Origin: Cristatella mucedo
Taxonomy: Eukaryota > Bryozoa > Phylactolaemata > Cristatellidae
DNA length: 64,000 nucleotides
Assembly: GCA_009760855.2 (NCBI GenBank)
Contig: WPIO01000004.1
Coordinates: forward strand, 6,764,501 to 6,828,500
Direction of reading: 5' to 3'
The notes beneath the pieces are model-generated. The model worked only from the letters and a program-made list of their open reading frames with translations. It had not been told where the DNA came from and did no database searches. Shown here one piece after another: positions 59,334 through 64,000 of this stretch. A program made the position numbers and the translations under genes. Within the stretch, counting starts at the first letter, position 1; each line of letters starts with the position of its first letter.

Positions 59334-62128
59334 CAACTGCCATAGTTAAGCCGATGACTAAAAAGTCTGGTATTGAATTCTGATTTCTTTGTAAATCAGC
59401 ACCATTTACCACTTTTTAAATGTTTTCCGTGAAGTTTTGGAGGTAGTCACACATTTTTCAAGCACACTTATAAATAGCAATTCATGCAAAATTTCAGTCT
59501 CGATTAAAGGGATGTCATACAATTAAAAATGCGCTCATTTATTATAACGACGAAATTCCCTAAACAGTGATGAAATTAATTTCTCTGATATGGTCTAGCT
59601 GCATCTATATGCGTCAGTAGAGACTCGCGATGACAGTCTAAAGCTTAAGCAACTGCAAAATAAATCAAGCATAAATAAAAACCTTAAAACCGTGGAGACT
59701 CAACGCCTGCGCATGAAAATCATCTCCTTCACAGTTGCGCTCAAACCTCCATCAGCTTCTTCGTTTTTGGTAGAGTTAGATAACACAAAGTGAGCCGGCA
59801 TCATGCTCCGGACTAAATCAAAAGTAGAGCCTAAACAGCCTTTGGTTTGCTGACGACCTTGAACCTACTACCTGTACTGATCTCAAGGTAGAAAAAGTAT
59901 TACCCAATCAATAACATCTGAATTAGCAACCCTACGACTCTCGCAACATTGCAAATAATTCTCCTAGCTAAGGCCAAATCAAGTTTTTCTAAGACGATTA
60001 TTGCATGGCAGATGCACAGCTCGATGATGCTTATTTCCATCGTAAAAAATAGATTAGCTTATCCCTAGGCAGCAGCGAGCCAAAAAATTATTGCAGAACT
60101 CTAGCTAGTAGTTTTTGTCTGCCAAGAACTTTTCGCCAAGACGTCATTAAGGTATAACTTAGCTGGACTCTCAACAGCAATGCCCTAACCTTCCTATACT
60201 CAAAATCCACCCTAAAGCCTGTAGCTAGTGACCTTCTGCTGTAGCCCACCTTCTAGACAACGATGACCACTAGCCCTTTATATGACAAAATACGATGCGA
60301 TCTGCATTAATAATATAATAAATAAGCCTATAGCTATATATATCATCCTTTACTCATTCGAATGTGATAGCTGATGCTGATAATCACTTATTATGAAACA
60401 AACGCTAGACAGGGACCTCACAAGAAAGTCCTGTCAAAGCTCCCGAATGCAGTTGGTTTTTAAAAAACTGGAATGAGCACTTGCAGAAGAATAATTTTCT
60501 CGAATAAGAAACCCATGCCTATCACTACAATTCCTGACGATGTATGCTAATTACTGTGAAATAAAAGCGTTGATGTCACTTGGTTAAGAACTTGTCCGGA
60601 TCATTTTTTAGAAAGCGTAGCTATGTTATTTCTGTTTGATCAGAAAATAGCGATTGATGCAGTGGATCTCTAAGTCATTCCTTTGCAGTTGTGTGGTTTT
60701 TTATTGCCATCACCGATGCTCAACTTATTTAGTTTAGTTATTGTTATTCATAGGAAATTCGGTGGTTAGTTTTCCACAAACTTAGGTAAACTTTTAATGG
60801 TTGTTATATACACTGACCTGTTCTGGATGCACTGATTTCACGATGAATACTTTCCTTTGGTCCAAATAATTCAGTTCACAAAATCTTGGATGTTCGGTTA
60901 GATAAAATGCCTCACAACAGTACCCGTGCCTCTATGCATCTGAGTATTTCAGTACCTGGGACTTATTGAACACAATTTCAGATTTTATCCCAACGCAAAT
61001 TAACTTTGGGAAGGCAGAATGTATTCTAGATTTCAATGACTAGCAAAATTACGAGCTAAGGAAAGAAGAAACCCAATTTCACTCATTAACTTGAAGCCTA
61101 ATGATCACAATAGCCTCAAAAACAGATCACAAATAGCCTTTTCAAGATCTATGTTCAAGAGCTAGGTTTAGGAGATATATTCATTCGAATCGACTTATTA
61201 CATGACTACTATATCGGCATTTCAGTAAATGTAGCATGCCTCCAGCTAGGGAGCCTTTAAAACATTTTTATGACTTACCTAAATAAGGATATTACGACGA
61301 AATTATACGTTTGAATTTATAAATATATTTGAAACTGAAGCCACTCATTTCAAACAGATTTGGATGCACGAGCTTCAAGAAGCTTACAATTAGTTTGCAA
61401 CCTATCAGAGAATGTCTCGACTGTCTCGTTTTGTACCGGTTGCTACACTGCAGAAATCTTACTTATCTTAACTACGCTAAGAAAGTCTAGAACCACCTTG
61501 CCTTTAGGGTTGAATCACTTAGCTTTAGCTTCGTTATTTATTTGCCAATTTCTTTGCTCCTAATTTTTTCTTCGTCAATTCAAAATTAAATAAAACCTAA
61601 ATTAAATATTTTACAATCAGGCTTGCTATCAAAATAAGTGCTGTGCTCATTCGGGTATTTAACTTGGCCTGAAATCACCTTTAAATCCTTTGGATAAAAC
61701 ACTTTTTAGTTCTTGCAAATCCAAATCCGGGAAAACCTTTCATAACTGCGAACAGTGAATCCATTTCATCCTCTAATTTGGAACACATCAAAAGCAGCAC
61801 TCTCTGTTCAACACAGAATTTGCTCAGTCAGCGAGAATCCTTTAATACGTGGTGGCATTTGGAAGTAGTGCAAACTATCAGTTTTTGAATGGCATACTTC
61901 TTTGTCCACCTCCGTTTAAATTTTAAAAGTAAAACTTCTTCTAATGCAATGGTTTAAAATATATGTAATAGTACCACTAAGCGGGTTCAACTGGCAATAT
62001 TCTACCAGCTTAATGCATTATAGCATAATTTTTATTGTTTCATTTAAGGTATTACGAGTATTATCAAGAGATTACTGCTGCAATGAAATATCTAGTTCAT
62101 AATATATTGTCAATCTTTATCAATATAT

Positions 62129-62164
<36 letters not shown>

Positions 62165-62191
62165 GTATATATATATGTATACATTTATATA

Positions 62192-62222
<31 letters not shown>

Positions 62223-62416
62223 GCATATAAAGTGTTTGCCTTTGATTTTGCTTGTGCATGTGCTTGCTTGCTTGTGTTATTTTTTGCATTTGTGTACGTG
62301 TGCGTGTTTGCGTATGATTGCGTGTATATGCGTTGTTTGTGTGTGTCAGTTTGTGTGTGTTGGTTTTCGTGTGCGTGCGTGCGTGTGACTGTGCGTATGT
62401 TTGTGTGTGTGTGTTT
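62129..62416. repeat. (AC)n-(TA)n microsatellite and GT-rich tract
   Basis: AC (62129-62147), TA with GTA interruptions to about 62222, then a T/G-rich stretch full of TGTGTG and TGCGTG up to 62416. Confidence 0.93.
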
Positions 62417-62820
62417 ATTTTGTAGCTGGGGGTAGATATTGTAGTTATCTGAGATGATCATACTTAAAAGTGTAACCATATTATGAATACCAGTTCAAAT
62501 AATTAAATACGTTACGGTGACCAAAGCTTTTTGAAATCAGTAATTGAAAAAACTAACACTTCTTTAATAAACTTTATTTTACTATTTTATAAAAACATCT
62601 AAAACTTCAGACTGGAGGTTTAGGTTGAGGCATTTAATTTGAGTTTGGCACTTCATTTTATTGTCGTGTTTATGTTATATTGCGGCAAGATAAAAAAGTC
62701 ACTAGAATAAAAAAATGCTTTATGGACTGCATTACTTAGTACCATGCCTCTCAGTGTCTCAAGAGGACGTCATTAATATTTTGCCGAATACAAATGAACC
62801 TTAACCAGATGCATCCTTAC

Positions 62821-62883
62821 TAAAATGCCACCAATGACATCAGAATCATACGATATTATTCTGCAGATTTTGGCTTCTTTTTC
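62821..62883 (-). CDS. Tentative upstream cadherin exon (EC-A DXD strand)
   Basis: Open 63-nt segment (21 codons, phase 0/0) between a TTGCTTTTAG acceptor and a GTAAGG donor. It encodes EKEAKICRIISYDSDVIGGI, then L. The pattern E-x-x-A-x-I-x-x-I-x-x-x-D-x-D fits the second strand and DXD motif of an EC repeat, and its phase is compatible with exon 1. It is not directly joined, because the exon between was not found. Confidence 0.45.
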
Positions 62884-63615
62884 CTAAAAGCAACCATGGA
62901 AAATGAAAGCCTAAAAGATAACCACGAGCAAACGTGAAGCTTCTTCAAGTTCGCTTATGCTAGTTATAACTATTTAAAACATAAAGAAGAACGTGTCCGT
63001 CTTTTCTAATTATAGTGTGCTGTAATTCAGTACTTTTAGCATAGATAGGAAAGTGATTTTTAACTTAAAAGAGCTTGAATCATGTTTATATAGTTCATGA
63101 ACAAAGTCCAAGCTTGAATCTTTTTCTCTAACTGAAACAGTTTTTATAAAACACAGCTAATCATTCTACTGTTTAAAATTTTCAAGACAGCAAGACATTT
63201 TGAATGTTTGAACTACTTTCCAGGCATAATATTGAAGAGCAGTTTCAAGAAAAGTGGCTATTGTAGTAATGGCTTTATTTTTAATTAAGAGAATTAGTAT
63301 CTTCGCGTATTTTTAGATTTTTAATTTGCATTTCAATAATTACTTCACTTTTACTTACTGATTTACGGTGTTCAGCTTACTTAATCAGCTAAAAATATTT
63401 TCATAAAATCATAATAATTCGACGGAGATTTATGTGATTAAGTACCATACCGTGTACGAATCTTTTTATATCTACAGTTGAATGTTCATTACTTAAGGAT
63501 GATTTTCCTCCGATTTAGGAAACACAATGTAATAGACAGCTTGGCATTGGTTATTTAACTATTGAGAAATGAGTTTTGCATGCACAATCTAATCGAATAT
63601 GTAAATGCTGCACCT
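62884..63615 (-). other. Probable intron between the tentative exons
   Basis: AT-rich; no open frame or repeat family recognised. Confidence 0.4.
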
Positions 63616-63666
63616 ACCGCAGGGTCGCCGACAAAGGACATGAAGCATTGTATCTGGACTATGGTC
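63616..63666 (-). CDS. Tentative upstream cadherin exon (EC-A first strand)
   Basis: Open 51-nt segment (17 codons, phase 0/0) with a strong TTTATTTCCAG acceptor and a GTAGGT donor. It encodes VTIVQIQCFMSFVGDPA. Joined to the next tentative exon it reads FMSFVGDPAEKEAKICRI, similar in spacing to an EC first strand followed by the xEx region, although Glu is replaced by Gly-Asp. No linker motif is present, so it may be a chance splice-bounded segment. Confidence 0.35.
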
Positions 63667-64000
63667 ACCTGGAAATAAAAGCCAAAAAGCTCAGTTGTAA
63701 TGGCGTCAGGCATGCGTCTGCCTAAAAAGACTAGTGCTGTATCTATTCTTAGAGATTTTGAAAATTTCATTCCCATCCAAAAGCCAATGCTTATCACTGA
63801 ACAAGTTAAGGTGCGAAGACGGAAAGCTTTTTTTTAAAATGTGCGAAATTATCACTAACCTATATTTTACTATCACTAAAGATTTTTTGATTACCTCTAA
63901 TCGATATTTTAGTATCACTAAATGATATTTTTTATCACTAATCGATATTTTAAGAGGTCCCATTAGGAAATAAATCACTATTCAAGCGCTATACAACTAG
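63667..64000. other. Window edge; AT-rich with a degenerate short repeat
   Basis: From about 63861 to 63955, units resembling TATTTTACTATCACTAA recur three to four times with variable spacing. No exon seen. Confidence 0.5.

Larger units (their letters stand above)
58952..62820 (-). other. Upstream intronic region; one or more EC-A exons missing
   Basis: About 50-60 residues of EC-A (ID-TG and DRE strands) should lie here but no convincing exon was found. Contains a LINE A tail (59225-59333) and CA/TA and GT-rich tracts (62129-62416). 59340-62100 shows no repeat family. Confidence 0.5.

Noticed and set aside
59733-59830. Minus-strand open segment ending EADGGLSAT before a GTGAAG donor, which could precede exon 1
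   Set aside because: Its end phase fits exon 1 but its start phase does not fit the tentative exon upstream, and it lacks the expected ID-TG and DRE motifs.

Overview
The window is animal (metazoan) nuclear DNA. It is AT-rich, has almost no long open reading frames, and carries short coding blocks separated by GT-AG introns of 0.1 to nearly 12 kb, many truncated LINE and tRNA-derived SINE copies, and long dinucleotide microsatellites. Nothing bacterial, organellar or viral was recognised. The species cannot be named from the sequence; an invertebrate fits the gene divergence and repeat content.

The one recognisable host gene runs on the minus strand across almost the whole window: a giant cadherin. 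Nineteen exons (58951 down to 905) join in one reading frame, with matching splice phases at every junction, into 978 codons. They encode the end of one extracellular cadherin (EC) repeat, eight further EC repeats, and the start of a segment that looks like a membrane-adjacent domain. Two more probable exons lie upstream (62821-62883, 63616-63666). The true 5' end, the rest of the membrane-adjacent domain, the transmembrane segment and the cytoplasmic tail are outside the window or not found. A last EC repeat that has lost its calcium ligands and runs directly into this segment matches the C-terminal layout of the CDH23 family, so the gene is called CDH23-like; the family name is an inference.

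Layout in gene order: 64-58 kb holds tentative exons and exons 1-2. 58-48 kb is two large repeat-filled introns around exon 3. 48.8-42.4 kb is an exon-dense block (exons 4-8). 42-34 kb holds exons 9-12. An 11.7-kb intron (33.8-22.1 kb) is full of LINE relics. 22-15.7 kb holds exons 13-15, 9.8-7.2 kb exons 16-18, and exon 19 is at about 0.95 kb after a 6.3-kb intron containing a nested LINE.

The repeats form families that can be defined inside the window. LINE family A (CR1/L2-like) ends in a stem-loop followed by ATT repeats and is present in more than twenty fragments in both orientations. LINE family B has a different 3' end, finishing in ATTAC repeats, and includes a 0.95-kb copy with an intact partial frame. 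SINE family I is a tRNA-like head joined to a tail resembling the family A stem-loop. SINE family II has good pol III A and B boxes. All of them sit inside introns of the cadherin gene.
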